A stretch of 64,000 bases of DNA from Alteromonas sp. 1_MG-2023 (GCF_030547075.1 NZ_JAUOQH010000005.1:248001-312000), one strand, 5' to 3'; numbered from the stretch's first letter, positions 1 through 9,993 are shown. A program made the numbers and translations. The notes: generated from the letters alone by a model not told the origin.

Positions 1-331
1 GGCGTTTTGCGGCTTCACTGGCAATAAAGAATGATAAACCAAACTCTTTTTCAAGCCGAGTTAAGGTAGTGAATATGGCGGTTTCGTCAACCTCTTCACC
101 TTCTAGTAAGGTTACTAATTCGGTTGAACGGCCTAATGCTTCAGAGGTATGAAGAGGCTTCAGTAAATGCTCAACGATAAGCGATACCGCTGGCGATAGT
201 GACTGTTGCTGTGCTCTGCTTTGCTCCGCTACAATTTTAGAAATACTAAAATGTACTAGGGTAACAATAGCTAATACAACAACGGCAAACAGCACCAATA
301 TACTTCGGTGAAGTGTACGAAATGTATTCAC
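1..331 (-). CDS. Membrane-anchored sensor-type protein, N-terminal part
   Basis: The minus strand is open from a GTG at 331 to the window edge, giving about 110 residues of a longer protein. AAAGGAG lies about 12 bases upstream of the GTG. Residues 10–32 form one hydrophobic membrane segment. The following stretch is hydrophilic and probably periplasmic, as in the sensor domain of a histidine kinase or GGDEF protein. No catalytic domain is inside the window, so the exact class cannot be given. It is divergent from glmU, with about 200 bases between them. Confidence 0.55.
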   Translation of the reverse strand, partial: MNTFRTLHRSILVLFAVVVLAIVTLVHFSISKIVAEQSRAQQQSLSPAVSLIVEHLLKPLHTSEALGRSTELVTLLEGEEVDETAIFTTLTRLEKEFGLSFFIASEAAKR

Positions 332-530
332 TGACTACGCAAGCTCCTTTGCTGCTACAATCCAGATCGGTTCAATCGTAAAGTATACCCGTAGATTTAT
401 TGAACTGCTAGGCTGTTTACCTCACAGTAGACTTAAGAATAAGTCTGTAAAAATCAATCGCTGACATATGATCACGGCTTAGATACACTAGGCGCAAAAT
501 TCGTATTATCGATTTACGTAAAGGAATAGC

Positions 531-1889
531 ATGGCATTTTCAGTGGTAGTTTTAGCCGCAGGTAAAGGCACGCGCATGAAGTCTTCGTTACCCAAAGTAC
601 TTCATAAAGTGGGCGGAGTGCCCATGGTGCAGCGCATTATTAATACCGTTCAGGCACTCGAAGCCGATAATATTCACCTAGTGTACGGCCACGGTGGCGA
701 TAAGCTTCAGGCCACACTATCGGGTGAAAATTTAAATTGGTGCTTACAAAAAGAGCAGCTAGGCACTGGGCATGCGGTTCAGCAAGCAGCGCCACACATT
801 AAAGACGATGAAGACGTACTTATCTTAGTGGGCGATGCCCCTCTTATTCGCCAAGAAACACTGGCTGAACTTAAAGCGGTAAAAGCAAAGTGCGATTTAG
901 CGTTACTTACTGTTGAGCTAGACGACCCTACAGGAATGGGCCGTATTATTCGTAAAGACGACAACATTACCGCCATTGTTGAACACAAAGATGCTACCGA
1001 TGCGCAAAAGCAAATTCGTGAAATTAATACGGGCATGATGATGATGGCCGGAAGCGATTTAAAACGTTGGCTAGGTGCACTTAGTAACAGCAATGCACAA
1101 GGCGAATATTACCTTACCGACGTAATTGAAATGGCAGCCAATGAAGGCAAACGCATTCAATCGGCACAGCCACAAGAGGTGGTTGAGGTTGAAGGGGTAA
1201 ATAACCGCATTCAATTGGCGCATCTAGAACGCGCATTGCAGCTTCGCCAAGCGAACGAACTAATGACCAATGGTGTGGCACTGGCCGACCCTCAGCGTTT
1301 TGACCTAAGAGGCACATTAACCACGGGGCAGGACGTCACCATTGATATTAATGCAGTGGTAGAAGGTAACGTTATTTTAGGTAATAACGTGATTATTGGG
1401 CCAAACTGCATATTAAGGAATTGTGAAATTGCCGATAACGCGGTAATTGAAGCTAATTCTATTGTTGAAGAAGCGATTGTTGGTGAAAGCTGCACTGTAG
1501 GGCCATTTGGTCGTTTACGCCCAGGCGCTGTCATGCACGCGAAATCTAAAGTGGGTAACTTCGTTGAAATGAAGAAAACCGTGCTAGGCGAAGGCGCTAA
1601 GGTTAATCATCTTACCTACCTAGGTGATGCAGAAGTGGGCGCTAACGCCAACATAGGAGCAGGCACCATTACGTGTAATTATGATGGTGTGAATAAGTCT
1701 AAAACGGTAATAGGTCAGAATGCATTTGTAGGTTCTAACTCTTCGCTGGTGGCACCGGTTAAAATTGGTGACAATGCCACGGTAGGTGCTGGTTCAGTAA
1801 TTACCACCGAAGTAGAAAGTGCGGCACTTGCTGTAGCGCGAGGAAAGCAACGTAATATTGCTAATTGGCCTCGACCTACCAAAAAATAG
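531..1889 (+). CDS. glmU: Bifunctional GlmU: N-acetylglucosamine-1-phosphate uridyltransferase / glucosamine-1-phosphate acetyltransferase
   Basis: This cytoplasmic enzyme acetylates glucosamine-1-phosphate with acetyl-CoA and joins the product to UTP, giving UDP-GlcNAc for peptidoglycan and lipopolysaccharide. The N-terminal uridyltransferase domain carries the nucleotide loop [18 protein letters not shown] at residues 8–25. From about residue 250 the protein has hexapeptide repeats typical of the left-handed beta-helix acetyltransferase, including [12 protein letters not shown] and [11 protein letters not shown]. The length of 452 is close to the usual 456. AAAGGA precedes the ATG. A strong terminator follows, so it is probably not cotranscribed with the glmR–glmS pair even though the three genes share one pathway. 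Confidence 0.97.
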   Translation: MAFSVVVLAAGKGTRMKSSLPKVLHKVGGVPMVQRIINTVQALEADNIHLVYGHGGDKLQATLSGENLNWCLQKEQLGTGHAVQQAAPHIKDDEDVLILVGDAPLIRQETLAELKAVKAKCDLALLTVELDDPTGMGRIIRKDDNITAIVEHKDATDAQKQIREINTGMMMMAGSDLKRWLGALSNSNAQGEYYLTDVIEMAANEGKRIQSAQPQEVVEVEGVNNRIQLAHLERALQLRQANELMTNGVALADPQRFDLRGTLTTGQDVTIDINAVVEGNVILGNNVIIGPNCILRNCEIADNAVIEANSIVEEAIVGESCTVGPFGRLRPGAVMHAKSKVGNFVEMKKTVLGEGAKVNHLTYLGDAEVGANANIGAGTITCNYDGVNKSKTVIGQNAFVGSNSSLVAPVKIGDNATVGAGSVITTEVESAALAVARGKQRNIANWPRPTKK

Positions 1890-1929
1890 CGGTCAGTTTC
1901 TAAAACTGAAAAGCAATTAAGCACAGAAT

Positions 1930-1956
1930 AAGGACAACATATGTTGTCCTTTTTTG
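1930..1956 (+). terminator. Rho-independent terminator after glmU
   Basis: A perfect 10-bp inverted repeat (AGGACAACAT, then its complement at 1941–1950) is followed by a run of T. It lies about 40 bases after the glmU stop. Confidence 0.85.
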
Positions 1957-2040
1957 TTTTTAAATTTTGAAAATTGCTTAATTATTTAGCAATAAGTAAG
2001 GGATTAACTTGCGAAATCTTACTATATAGCTTACATTTCT

Positions 2041-2134
2041 TTCACTTTGTAAAGCATGGCTTTCGTTTTGAAAGTTATGTGTAAGTTAAGCTAATACAGT
2101 TTTCGTCTTTTTGGAGTTGAATTCGTTTTGAAAA
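2041..2134 (+). promoter_or_regulatory. Repeated operator-like motifs upstream of and over the glmR start
   Basis: TTCGTTTTGAAA occurs exactly at 2062–2073 and again at 2122–2133, 60 bases apart. A related TTCACTTTGTAAA lies at 2041–2053, about two helical turns before the first copy. The last copy contains the TTG start codon of the DeoR-family gene. TTC...GAA boxes of this kind are typical DeoR-family operators, so autoregulation is a reasonable inference. Binding has not been shown. Confidence 0.4.
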
Positions 2135-2907
2135 CGAGCCGTTCTGTAGATCAGCGCCGCGCTGGCATTGTTAAATGGGTAAATACTCATGGGTACGCGC
2201 AAGTTGAATTGCTCGCAGCCCAGTTCAATACGTCTGAAGTGACTATCCGAAAAGATTTAACTGCGCTGGCAGATGAAAAGAAACTTATTCGCCAATTCGG
2301 CGGTGCTGCACCAATTCCACAGTCGAACGTTGAAACCAACGTGGTGAATTTACCGTCTTCGATAAAGCAAAGTATTGGCAAGCTTGCCGCTAGCCGTATT
2401 CAACAAGGTTCCAAAATAGCCTTAGATTGTGGCAGTACAACCGCAGCGTTATTGCCCTGCTTACGCGATATACCGAATTTAGTTGTCATGACAAATGCAC
2501 TTGATGCAGCCAGTCAGCTGACCAAAAGCAACAATGAACCCACTATTTTGATGACAGGTGGTACCTGGGATCCAGCGTCTCGCTCATTCCAAGGTGCAAT
2601 GGCTGAACAATTGGTATCGGCCTATAGTTTTGATATGGCGTTTATTGGCGCGGCAGGTATTGATGTAAGTCGTGGAACGACTACCTTTAATGAATTAACG
2701 GGGCTAACTCGAGCGATGGCACGAGCCGCTCATGAAGTGGTGGTAATGGCCACTTCAAATAAACTATCGAACAAAATGCCTAATTTAGAGTTGGGCTGGA
2801 ACAATATTTCTACCCTCGTGACTGATAATGGCATTAGTGACGAGGATAAATACCTAATTGAACAACAAGGCGTAACGGTGCTGGTCGCTGCGCAAAACGG
2901 AGAGTAA
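2128..2907 (+). CDS. glmR: DeoR-family transcriptional regulator, GlmR type
   Basis: The N-terminal 60 residues form a DeoR winged helix-turn-helix ([20 protein letters not shown], then [26 protein letters not shown]). The rest is a DeoRC sugar-phosphate sensing domain with DCGSTTAAL and the GAAGID motif. The start is a TTG at 2128, with GGAG 11 bases upstream; no ATG fits. The stop is 2 bases before glmS, so the two are cotranscribed. In pseudomonads and other gammaproteobacteria the regulator in this position controls glmS and amino-sugar metabolism; that role is inferred here. Repeated TTCGTTTTGAAA motifs around its start suggest self-regulation. Confidence 0.85.
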   Translation: MKTSRSVDQRRAGIVKWVNTHGYAQVELLAAQFNTSEVTIRKDLTALADEKKLIRQFGGAAPIPQSNVETNVVNLPSSIKQSIGKLAASRIQQGSKIALDCGSTTAALLPCLRDIPNLVVMTNALDAASQLTKSNNEPTILMTGGTWDPASRSFQGAMAEQLVSAYSFDMAFIGAAGIDVSRGTTTFNELTGLTRAMARAAHEVVVMATSNKLSNKMPNLELGWNNISTLVTDNGISDEDKYLIEQQGVTVLVAAQNGE

Positions 2908-2909
2908 TT

Positions 2910-4742
2910 ATGTGTGGAATTGTAGGTGCTGTTGGTGAGCGCAATGTTGTCGAAATTCTATTAGAAGGCTTAAAGCGCCTAGAGTATCGTGGTTACGACT
3001 CTTCAGGTGTGGCCTTGTTGCAGCAAGATGGCACACTAAATCGCATAAGAAGTACCGGCAAAGTACAAGAGTTGGTCGATATAATAGCTAACGACGAAGC
3101 GCTAGGTACTACCGGTATTGCGCATACCCGTTGGGCTACTCATGGCGGTGTTACTGTCGCCAATGCTCACCCACACTTTTCAAGCGACCGCGTTGCAGTA
3201 GTGCACAACGGTATTATTGAAAACTACCAAGCCCTACGTGAACAGCTTTCAGCAAAAGGCTACGTGTTCAGCAGCGACACCGACACCGAAACCATTGCCC
3301 ACACGGTGCATGAAGCATTAGATGCTGGCAAAGACTTATTAGAAGCGGTTCAAACGTCAGTAAAAACCTTCCATGGTGCGTACGGCACTGTGGTTATAGA
3401 TAAAGAAGATGCAGGCCGTATGGTCGTGGCGCGCTCAGGTAGCCCATTAGTGATTGGTTTAGGCTTAGGCGAAAATTTTGTCGCATCTGACCAAATGGCT
3501 TTATTGCCAGTAACTCGCCGCTTTATCTTTTTAGAAGAAGGTGATGTTGCTGATATTACCCGCCGTACTATTGCTATTTACGATAAAGACGGCAATGCCG
3601 TTGAACGTGAAATTATAGAGTCGAACGTTGAACACGACGCTGGTGATAAAGGCGCCTATCGCCACTATATGCTTAAAGAAATTCACGAGCAGCCAGTGGT
3701 GGTACGTAATACACTAAAAGACAGACTAACCGAAAACGGGTTAGCGGCAGATGTTTTTGGAAACGGTGCCGATGATATTTTCAGTAAAATAAAACACGTT
3801 CAAATTGTGGCTTGTGGCACCAGTTACCATTCAGGTATGACAGCACGATATTGGTTAGAGCAATACGCGAATGTGTCGTGCAATATCGAAATCGCTTCAG
3901 AGTTTCGTTACCGCAAGTCAGTGGTTCACCCGAATAGCCTGCTTATCACTATTTCACAGTCTGGCGAAACAGCGGATACATTAGCGGCACTACGTTTAGC
4001 CAAAGAAATTGGGTATAGCGCAAGTTTAGCTATTTGTAACGTACCAGGCTCATCGCTAGTGCGCGAATCAGATTTAGCGTTTATGACACGCGCTGGCGCT
4101 GAAATAGGTGTGGCATCTACCAAAGCATTTACAACGCAGCTAGCTGCATTCTTAATGCTCACCTTAGCGTTAGGTGAGAAAAACGGTATGGCAGAAAGTG
4201 ATAGCAAAGACATCATTAGCGCGCTTCAGAGCTTGCCAGCTAAATTAGAAGAAACTCTTACCATTACCCAAGGTATTGAAGATTTAGCCGAAGAATTTGC
4301 CGATAAACAACACAGCTTATTCTTAGGCCGTGGCGATCAATATCCGATTGCCATGGAAGGAGCACTTAAACTAAAAGAGATTTCTTACATTCACGCAGAA
4401 GCTTATGCTTCGGGCGAATTAAAGCACGGCCCATTGGCACTTATCGATGATGAAATGCCGGTTATTGTGGTTGCGCCCAATAACGAGCTGCTAGAAAAGC
4501 TAAAATCGAATGTGGAAGAAGTACGCGCTCGTGGCGGCATTATGTATGTGTTCGCGGATAAAGACGCCGCGTTCAAAGGTGATGACACCATGCGCGTAAT
4601 CAATGTACCGCACTGCGAAGCACCTATTGCCCCTATCATCTATACCTTGCCGCTACAGTTGTTGTCGTACTATGTAGCGTTAATTAAAGGTACCGATGTT
4701 GATCAGCCTCGTAACTTGGCGAAGTCGGTCACGGTGGAATAA
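2910..4742 (+). CDS. glmS: Glutamine–fructose-6-phosphate aminotransferase (isomerizing)
   Basis: GlmS makes glucosamine-6-phosphate from fructose-6-phosphate and glutamine, the first committed step toward UDP-GlcNAc, in the cytoplasm. The protein begins MCGIVGAVG, where Cys2 becomes the N-terminal nucleophile of the class II glutaminase domain. It also has the glutaminase motifs RGYDSSG and HTRWATHG. Two SIS isomerase domains follow, with CGTSYHSG and SQSGETADT and, later, [20 protein letters not shown]. The C-terminus LAKSVTVE is the conserved GlmS tail. At 610 residues it is full length. It sits 2 bases after glmR. Confidence 0.97.
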   Translation: MCGIVGAVGERNVVEILLEGLKRLEYRGYDSSGVALLQQDGTLNRIRSTGKVQELVDIIANDEALGTTGIAHTRWATHGGVTVANAHPHFSSDRVAVVHNGIIENYQALREQLSAKGYVFSSDTDTETIAHTVHEALDAGKDLLEAVQTSVKTFHGAYGTVVIDKEDAGRMVVARSGSPLVIGLGLGENFVASDQMALLPVTRRFIFLEEGDVADITRRTIAIYDKDGNAVEREIIESNVEHDAGDKGAYRHYMLKEIHEQPVVVRNTLKDRLTENGLAADVFGNGADDIFSKIKHVQIVACGTSYHSGMTARYWLEQYANVSCNIEIASEFRYRKSVVHPNSLLITISQSGETADTLAALRLAKEIGYSASLAICNVPGSSLVRESDLAFMTRAGAEIGVASTKAFTTQLAAFLMLTLALGEKNGMAESDSKDIISALQSLPAKLEETLTITQGIEDLAEEFADKQHSLFLGRGDQYPIAMEGALKLKEISYIHAEAYASGELKHGPLALIDDEMPVIVVAPNNELLEKLKSNVEEVRARGGIMYVFADKDAAFKGDDTMRVINVPHCEAPIAPIIYTLPLQLLSYYVALIKGTDVDQPRNLAKSVTVE

Positions 4743-4753
4743 AAAGTTAAGGT

Positions 4754-4787
4754 GGCAGAGTTTTTTAGTTAGAAAATTAACTCTGCC
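4754..4787. repeat. GGCAGAGTT...AACTCTGCC hairpin, REP-like
   Basis: A 9-bp inverted repeat (4754–4762 with 4779–4787) lies between convergent genes. TTAACTCTGCCCC resembles the TTAACTCTGACCCC of the repeats at 6323–6404 with one base missing. On the minus strand it is followed by a run of T at 4745–4741, so it may also terminate the lipoprotein gene. Confidence 0.45.
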
Positions 4788-4805
4788 CCAACTTCCTTCT
4801 AGCTA

Positions 4806-5408
4806 TCATTTACCATCTTGTGGCTGGAGCGTACGTTTAAGAATATCTTCAGGAGATTTCTTCTCCCACACGGGCCAATACTTTGCCTGCTTCGCCTTCA
4901 CACTATCTTTATTAGCGCTATACCAAGCATTTGCTTTAGCTGTAAGCTCTGCGTACTTTGTTCCTTTCAGGACAGATTTGAACTCACTGCCATCTAAAAC
5001 ATACTCCGCAGATGTGTCTTGTTTATATGGCCAAAGCGAAAAGCGTGCTTTCCAAGCGCCCATTCGTGGTGTAACAACGCTAAAGTATGTTTTGCCTCCT
5101 TCTAACTCAGCCTCTAAGAAATCGGCAGCTTCAGAAACAACCATATAAACGTGTTTTCCTGGCTGCGTCATTTGAGTAACCTTAGTGTCGTTGGCTATGA
5201 TGCCTAAAAATTCCGGCTCGCCGTTTGTTACATCATATAACGACCCATTTATAGCATGTCCTAAAAATGAATCTCGCATGAAGACAACTTGAACCTGTTC
5301 CTGCGATGGTGTTAAAAGTGGTTTGTCTTGCGTCAACTTCATAGGGTTTGAAGCGCAACCTGTCAACATGACAGCAATAAAAATTAAAGCTATTTTAATT
5401 ATTCTCAT
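4806..5408 (-). CDS. Lipoprotein, DUF2846-like
   Basis: The first 18 residues are a lipoprotein signal peptide ending in the lipobox LTGC. The mature protein therefore starts at the cysteine in CASNPMK and is anchored in the envelope. A central stretch (residues about 85–130, with PGKHVYMVVSEAADFLEAEL and GGKTYFSV) resembles the DUF2846 family of small periplasmic proteins. No enzymatic motif is visible and the function is unknown. AAAGGA precedes the ATG. It is convergent with glmS and has no obvious partner gene. Confidence 0.75.
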   Translation of the reverse strand: MRIIKIALIFIAVMLTGCASNPMKLTQDKPLLTPSQEQVQVVFMRDSFLGHAINGSLYDVTNGEPEFLGIIANDTKVTQMTQPGKHVYMVVSEAADFLEAELEGGKTYFSVVTPRMGAWKARFSLWPYKQDTSAEYVLDGSEFKSVLKGTKYAELTAKANAWYSANKDSVKAKQAKYWPVWEKKSPEDILKRTLQPQDGK

Positions 5409-5712
5409 TTTTCATCCTTTATTGGGGTCTATGCCCTTCTCCAAAATTAGCGTGTTAATACACGCCATCGACGAGTTTTACTAAAAAAGAAAAAAAAGTA
5501 AAATAATATATGAGGATGAGGGGCTGTGTTGGCTTGGTAGGGCAGTGTTACTAAAACGATAAGTGCTCAAAGCTATTATTGTCTTAAAATGCCAATTACG
5601 TTCCAATTGTGTGTTTAAAAGATATATCTTTATTTATACAAAATTTGGCTTTTCTTCCCATTTTATAAGCAGTTTGTAGGGATCTCTTCTGATTTACCAT
5701 ATTTTAGGTACC
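5409..5712. other. AT-rich intergenic region, no gene seen
   Basis: This 304-base stretch between divergently transcribed genes holds A-rich tracts around 5485–5510. No credible ORF, RNA gene or clear promoter pair was found in it. Confidence 0.5.
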
Positions 5713-6348
5713 GTGAGCGCAGTCGCTTTTTTGCTGACATGGTATGGGTTGGCAAAGCAAATCATCAATATTGAGGCGCTTCGAAAAAGTCATCGGCCCA
5801 CTACCCAGAGCTTGTCGGTAAACCAGTTTGCCTCAAGCTTTTTTGCGTTTTATGCCAATTTTATTTTCGGTATTGCGATAGAGCCGCTTAGTCATTATCT
5901 AGTGTGGACTCGTTTCGGTGCGCTTCTTCTGATATTGGCAATCCTTTATCAAATTTGGCGAGACAGGCGGTCAATATCAACGAGTTTTGTCGTTAGCTTG
6001 TGTGCCGTTGCCTTGGTGATAGGGCTATGCTCTATAGGTTTTCGGCCTTACCCTAATCTTGCCAAGATTGGAGCAAACAGCTTAATGTTGGTAGTAACCG
6101 TGCTATTAGTACAAGGCACGCTGCACCAAATAATGGTGCTAAGGCGTAGTAGGGTTATAGGCGCGCTGTCGCCAGCCTTATTCCGCAGTATCCTGATTAA
6201 AGACATCACTACACTCGCGTTCGCGTTTACCATGCCGTTTGCAGTAGCTTGGCCCCTTATTTTACTTAATGGGGCCAGCGTGATTACCCGTGGCGGCTTG
6301 CTGATTCAAATGAATAAAATCAAAAATAATGGGGTCAGAGTTAATTAA
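5713..6348 (+). CDS. Small multi-pass membrane protein, PQ-loop-like
   Basis: The 211-residue product has about six hydrophobic segments. The N-terminal part (FLLTWYGLAKQ, then SLSVNQFASSFFAFYANF) resembles a PQ-loop/SWEET-type repeat, though the match is by eye and the substrate is unknown. The start is a GTG without a convincing ribosome-binding site; an in-frame TAG at 5677 rules out any longer form. The last codons (about NNGVRVN) are supplied by the first copy of a 41-bp repeat. The native C-terminus may therefore have been altered by repeat insertion. Confidence 0.6.
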   Translation: MSAVAFLLTWYGLAKQIINIEALRKSHRPTTQSLSVNQFASSFFAFYANFIFGIAIEPLSHYLVWTRFGALLLILAILYQIWRDRRSISTSFVVSLCAVALVIGLCSIGFRPYPNLAKIGANSLMLVVTVLLVQGTLHQIMVLRRSRVIGALSPALFRSILIKDITTLAFAFTMPFAVAWPLILLNGASVITRGGLLIQMNKIKNNGVRVN

Positions 6349-6404
6349 AGGGGCTAATTACATAAAATAATGGGGTCAGAGTTAATTAAAGGGGCTAATT
6401 ACAT
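6323..6404 (+). repeat. 41-bp perfect tandem repeat, two copies, REP-like
   Basis: The 41-base unit at 6323–6363 is repeated without change at 6364–6404. Each unit contains ATGGGGTCAGAGTTAATTAA. GGGGTCAG-type motifs like this are scattered through many gammaproteobacterial genomes as REP-like elements, often mobilised by RAYT transposases. No RAYT gene is present in this window. The first copy overlaps the end of the upstream ORF. Confidence 0.85.
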
Positions 6405-6411
6405 AGGTGAG

Positions 6412-7092
6412 TTAACCGGGCTTTTTAGCCAAAAAAATGGTGTGCTTACTTCCTTTACCCTTGCGTGCTCTGGCAATACGAGTACTCACTACGTAGCCTG
6501 CATTTTTTAAGCGAACGGAAAACAAGTAATCAGGCCCCGCAGACCAAATGGCTAACATGCCATTGGGTTTAAGCACCTTATAGATATCTTCTAAACCGTC
6601 GATTGAATAAATCCAATTATTGTCAGAATGGGTTAAGCCTTCAGGGCCATTGTCTACATCGAGTAATATGGCGTCGTAAGTTGGCGTTTTAGTATTTAGA
6701 AGATGTTTTACATCACCAACTTTAACATTCGTTCTAGGGTCTTGAAGTGGGTTTTTAGCGCAATTACCTAATGGCCCTTTGTTCCATTCCACAACCTCAG
6801 GAATTAACTCAGCCACCGTTACTTGCGAACTAGGAGTCACTTCTTTTAGCGCCGCTGCAAGGGTGTATCCCATCCCTAAACCGCCCACTAACACGTGTGC
6901 GTTAGGTGTGGATTTAAGATGTTCGCAGCCCATTTGTGACAGCTCTTTTTCTGAGTTGTACACACGGCTATTCATCAACTCGCCACGAATACCGGAAAGT
7001 CGAATACTGAACTCTTCATCCCGCTGAGAGAACGTTAGTTCGCCACCATTATTTGGAATTTGAGCTGTACCTAATTTAACCCATGGAACCAT
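6412..7092 (-). CDS. Spermidine-synthase-like methyltransferase-fold protein
   Basis: The protein has a Rossmann SAM/dcSAM-binding fold: HVLVGGLGMGYTLAAAL near residue 66, then AELIPEVVEWN, and later AILLDVDNGPEG. This is the pattern of spermidine-synthase-like proteins outside the true SpeE family. The open frame extends up to 7158. The ATG at 7092 (MVPWVKLGTAQIP) is preferred because AAGGA lies about 10 bases upstream and homologues I recall begin with a similar sequence. The substrate is unknown. It is flanked by GGGTCAG-type repeats on both sides, which marks a rearrangement-prone spot. Confidence 0.75.
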   Translation of the reverse strand: MVPWVKLGTAQIPNNGGELTFSQRDEEFSIRLSGIRGELMNSRVYNSEKELSQMGCEHLKSTPNAHVLVGGLGMGYTLAAALKEVTPSSQVTVAELIPEVVEWNKGPLGNCAKNPLQDPRTNVKVGDVKHLLNTKTPTYDAILLDVDNGPEGLTHSDNNWIYSIDGLEDIYKVLKPNGMLAIWSAGPDYLFSVRLKNAGYVVSTRIARARKGKGSKHTIFLAKKPG

Positions 7093-7284
7093 CTGAAGGT
7101 TTATCCTTTTAACAGAATGTTTTGCTTTTACTGAATTTAGGCGCGCAGAATAGCACATTTGCCGAGCATTGATGGGCTTAGCACCTTGATAGGCCCTAAG
7201 TGTTTAGGGGGTTAGGAATTAACTAGGCAAAGCGATAACAGGAAGGGAGCGTAAGTAAAGAGCAATGCGTCAATAGAGGAGATA

Positions 7285-7321
7285 GGGTCAGTGCTAATTA
7301 AGCCTGAAAATACACTGACCC
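7285..7321. repeat. GGGTCAGTG...CACTGACCC inverted repeat, REP-like
   Basis: A 9-bp perfect stem (7285–7293 with 7313–7321) encloses 19 bases that include CTAATTAA. It shares GGGTCAG with the tandem repeat at 6323–6404. A T-rich stretch follows on the plus strand, but no plus-strand gene ends here. Confidence 0.6.
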
Positions 7322-7332
7322 CATTTTATTTT

Positions 7333-9309
7333 TTAGTGCTTCAAATTTTCATCAAGAAATTCAATTAGTCCCTGATAAAGTTCTCGTCTATCTTCTTCAT
7401 CAAAAACCCCATGACCTGCTTGAGAATATTGTAAATACACTGGCGGATTTCCTAATTTTATAAGCGCTTTAGATAATGCTTCAGAGTTTATTTCTGGCAC
7501 GCGTCTATCTTCAGAGCCGTGGATTAGCATGACTTTCGCCTTTATTTTGTCTGCGTGATAAATGGGAGAATAAGCCTTAAGTTGCGCTTTATCGTTACCT
7601 AGTACGCGCTCCAAATAAGCTTCGCCGCCCCAGTTATTGGGAATATCACTTTCAGTAAACATATACTGTAAATCGTAAATACCCACATACCCTATCGTGC
7701 ATTTGTACAGGTCAGGTTCTTTCACTGCTGACATAAGCGCGGCGTATCCACCGTAGCTTGCGCCGTAAGCACATACATTATCACCATCAACATAATTCTG
7801 CTCTATGGCCCATTTAACAGAGTCATTGATGTCATCAATCATCTTACCGCCCCATTCGCGATAACCTAATTTCTTATATCGCTCACCGTAACCGTCACTT
7901 CCTCGGAAGTTCATTTGTAACACGGCATAACCACGACTCGCTAACAGCTGAGTTTCATTATTGTAGTCCCAAAAATCTCTCGTACCTGTTTGATGAGGGC
8001 CGCCATGGATCATAACTACAAGAGGTGGTTTTGCGTCGCTTTGTTGCTTAGGCAGTGTCAGATATCCGTTAATGGATTCGCCGTCTGCAACTTCTACGCT
8101 GACAGGTTTCATTGTGGCAAGCAGTCGAGGGTCTATCCATGAACTATTTGCCCATATGAAGCGAGCTGCGAGGCTTTCGCTATCGAATAAATAATACTCT
8201 CCGGGGTTAACATCACTGCGTACATGTACAAGTAAGGTTTTCCAATCTCTGGTGTGGCTGGCAATAGTCACGGTTTGCCCTTCAAAGGCGCTGGCTAACA
8301 TCTTGTGAAGTTTACTCGTGCGGGTTTCTTCTTTTGCATAAACGTATTCAGACTTACCGGGATAGGTGATCCCCACGGCAGGAAGGCCGTTATTATCACG
8401 AACTATTTGCTCTATATCGGTATCGTGGGGTTCGAAAATCTCAACGTACTGTCCAGTGGAAAGATCTAATTTAAAATAGGTATAAATACCTTCTTCACCG
8501 GTAAACCCCGACATATAAACGAACTTTTCGTCTTCACTCAAGCCTCGTGGTATAAGGTTTCTATCTACATTGAAAACATCTTCCAGATTTTTCCATTCAC
8601 TCTCATTGTCGTCTCTGTAAGCGGCATGATAGTCACCTTCTTCATCTTGCCATTTCATAAAGATAACTTGGCCATTTTTTGTCGCTAAAGCGCTGCTGCG
8701 CTGGTAAGGCAATATACCTATTTTCCGCTTTTTGCCCGTCATAACATTTAGCTTACTTATAATCGCAGGCTTAATTCGGTTGTCATAATAAGTGTTGCCC
8801 TTTTTGTCCCAAGGGTATTCGCTAATGAGAATATATTTATCGTCACTTTCTAATAGGCTTATTACTTGTTGACTGGCACGGTCATCTTCTTTATTGCTAA
8901 TTCGGCTATCTGATCTTGCATCACTTGCGCGATAACCGTATAGCATTTTTCTGCCACTACCATCGTAATTGATGGCATAGAGTTCACCGGTAGGTACGGG
9001 CATATCAAAAGACGAATATTTCTCCGCATACTCAAAAACAAGACGTTCATTCGTCACCCAAGTCACAGTGTGAATAAAATCGTTATTATTCGGGCGAACA
9101 CCGCCGACTACTTTCATATCGCTAGTAGAAAGGATAGCCAGTATTACTTTATTATCTGCACGAACCCGCGCTGCTAGATGTTGGCCATCAGGAGAAAGCT
9201 GCAAATCGAGGTAGTCACCATGTTTAATAAAATATTCGAGAGGTAACTCTTCATTTGCAGAAATGAATAAAGAATAGACGGCCAGCATGGCCACTAAAAT
9301 CCGTTTCAT
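7333..9309 (-). CDS. Secreted S9-family prolyl oligopeptidase-like peptidase
   Basis: An 18-residue signal peptide (MKRILVAMLAVYSLFISANE) sends this 658-residue protein to the periplasm or outside. The N-terminal two thirds are beta-propeller-like. The C-terminal alpha/beta-hydrolase carries the S9 triad: Ser518 in GASYGGYAALM, Asp601 in HGSEDRRVP and His633 in AGHGV. S9 enzymes cleave short peptides, often after proline or as acyl/dipeptidyl peptidases; the exact specificity cannot be read. AAAGGA precedes the ATG. It appears monocistronic and probably serves peptide scavenging. Confidence 0.9.
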   Translation of the reverse strand: MKRILVAMLAVYSLFISANEELPLEYFIKHGDYLDLQLSPDGQHLAARVRADNKVILAILSTSDMKVVGGVRPNNNDFIHTVTWVTNERLVFEYAEKYSSFDMPVPTGELYAINYDGSGRKMLYGYRASDARSDSRISNKEDDRASQQVISLLESDDKYILISEYPWDKKGNTYYDNRIKPAIISKLNVMTGKKRKIGILPYQRSSALATKNGQVIFMKWQDEEGDYHAAYRDDNESEWKNLEDVFNVDRNLIPRGLSEDEKFVYMSGFTGEEGIYTYFKLDLSTGQYVEIFEPHDTDIEQIVRDNNGLPAVGITYPGKSEYVYAKEETRTSKLHKMLASAFEGQTVTIASHTRDWKTLLVHVRSDVNPGEYYLFDSESLAARFIWANSSWIDPRLLATMKPVSVEVADGESINGYLTLPKQQSDAKPPLVVMIHGGPHQTGTRDFWDYNNETQLLASRGYAVLQMNFRGSDGYGERYKKLGYREWGGKMIDDINDSVKWAIEQNYVDGDNVCAYGASYGGYAALMSAVKEPDLYKCTIGYVGIYDLQYMFTESDIPNNWGGEAYLERVLGNDKAQLKAYSPIYHADKIKAKVMLIHGSEDRRVPEINSEALSKALIKLGNPPVYLQYSQAGHGVFDEEDRRELYQGLIEFLDENLKH

Positions 9310-9522
9310 AATTGTCCTTTAATTATAGGTAGGGTACTTCACTAGCCGTAACCTACATTACCGTTATGTGTTTTTCAATATTGTATATAAGAGGGCAAGC
9401 ATATTTAATATGGGGCTATTCTAAGTAAAGTTAGCGAGTTAAGGCCGTTTGAATACTAGATGCAGGTCGCGTACTGACGTAGTACTTACCTTTCGTGTAG
9501 ATAGTGCTAAATAAAGGAAGTA

Positions 9523-9729
9523 GTGAAAATGGATGTTATTGATTGGATTATTTTAATTGTACAGATCGTACTTGCCACCTCTGTCATTTATGGGATTTTA
9601 TCTGGAAGAATTCTTATGAGAGGTCGTTGGTTATATCGAGATGATAATGGTGAATACTGGGTTGCACTCGTTTTTCAGTGTATTGCGCTGTTTCTTTTTC
9701 TGTACTTTTTTGGGTTGGTAGTTTTCTAG
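9523..9729 (+). CDS. Small two-helix membrane protein of unknown function
   Basis: The 68-residue product has two hydrophobic helices (residues about 6–27 and 46–67). Between them lies a charged, aromatic loop containing RGRWLYRDDNGEYW. AAAGGAAG at 9513–9520 supports either the GTG at 9523 or the ATG at 9529. I do not recognise the family and the neighbours give no hint of function. The strong ribosome-binding site and clean codon use make it likely to be real. Confidence 0.6.
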   Translation: MKMDVIDWIILIVQIVLATSVIYGILSGRILMRGRWLYRDDNGEYWVALVFQCIALFLFLYFFGLVVF

Positions 9730-9993
9730 GTCTTAACTTCTACCCACCACACGTTTATCACCTTTAAATGGCAAAATATTAAAACAACGTGTACTAAATT
9801 AGCATTTAAACAAAGTAAGCAAAGTTTGTGCCTAATGAGATTTACACTGTCCGCAGTTGGTTTTCTAAATTGCTTATCGTGCTTTACCCTACCTCAAGTT
9901 CTAGATATATTAGTATCTCAAAGAATAACAATAATTTGATTTGCCTTATGGCGTCATATTTCCTTTTTACATTTATTGAGTAGAGCTAGATAA

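Noticed and set aside
4696..5148. Long plus-strand frame over the glmS end and lipoprotein gene
   Set aside because: It runs opposite to a lipoprotein gene with signal peptide and ribosome-binding site, has no homology I recognise, and looks like a shadow.
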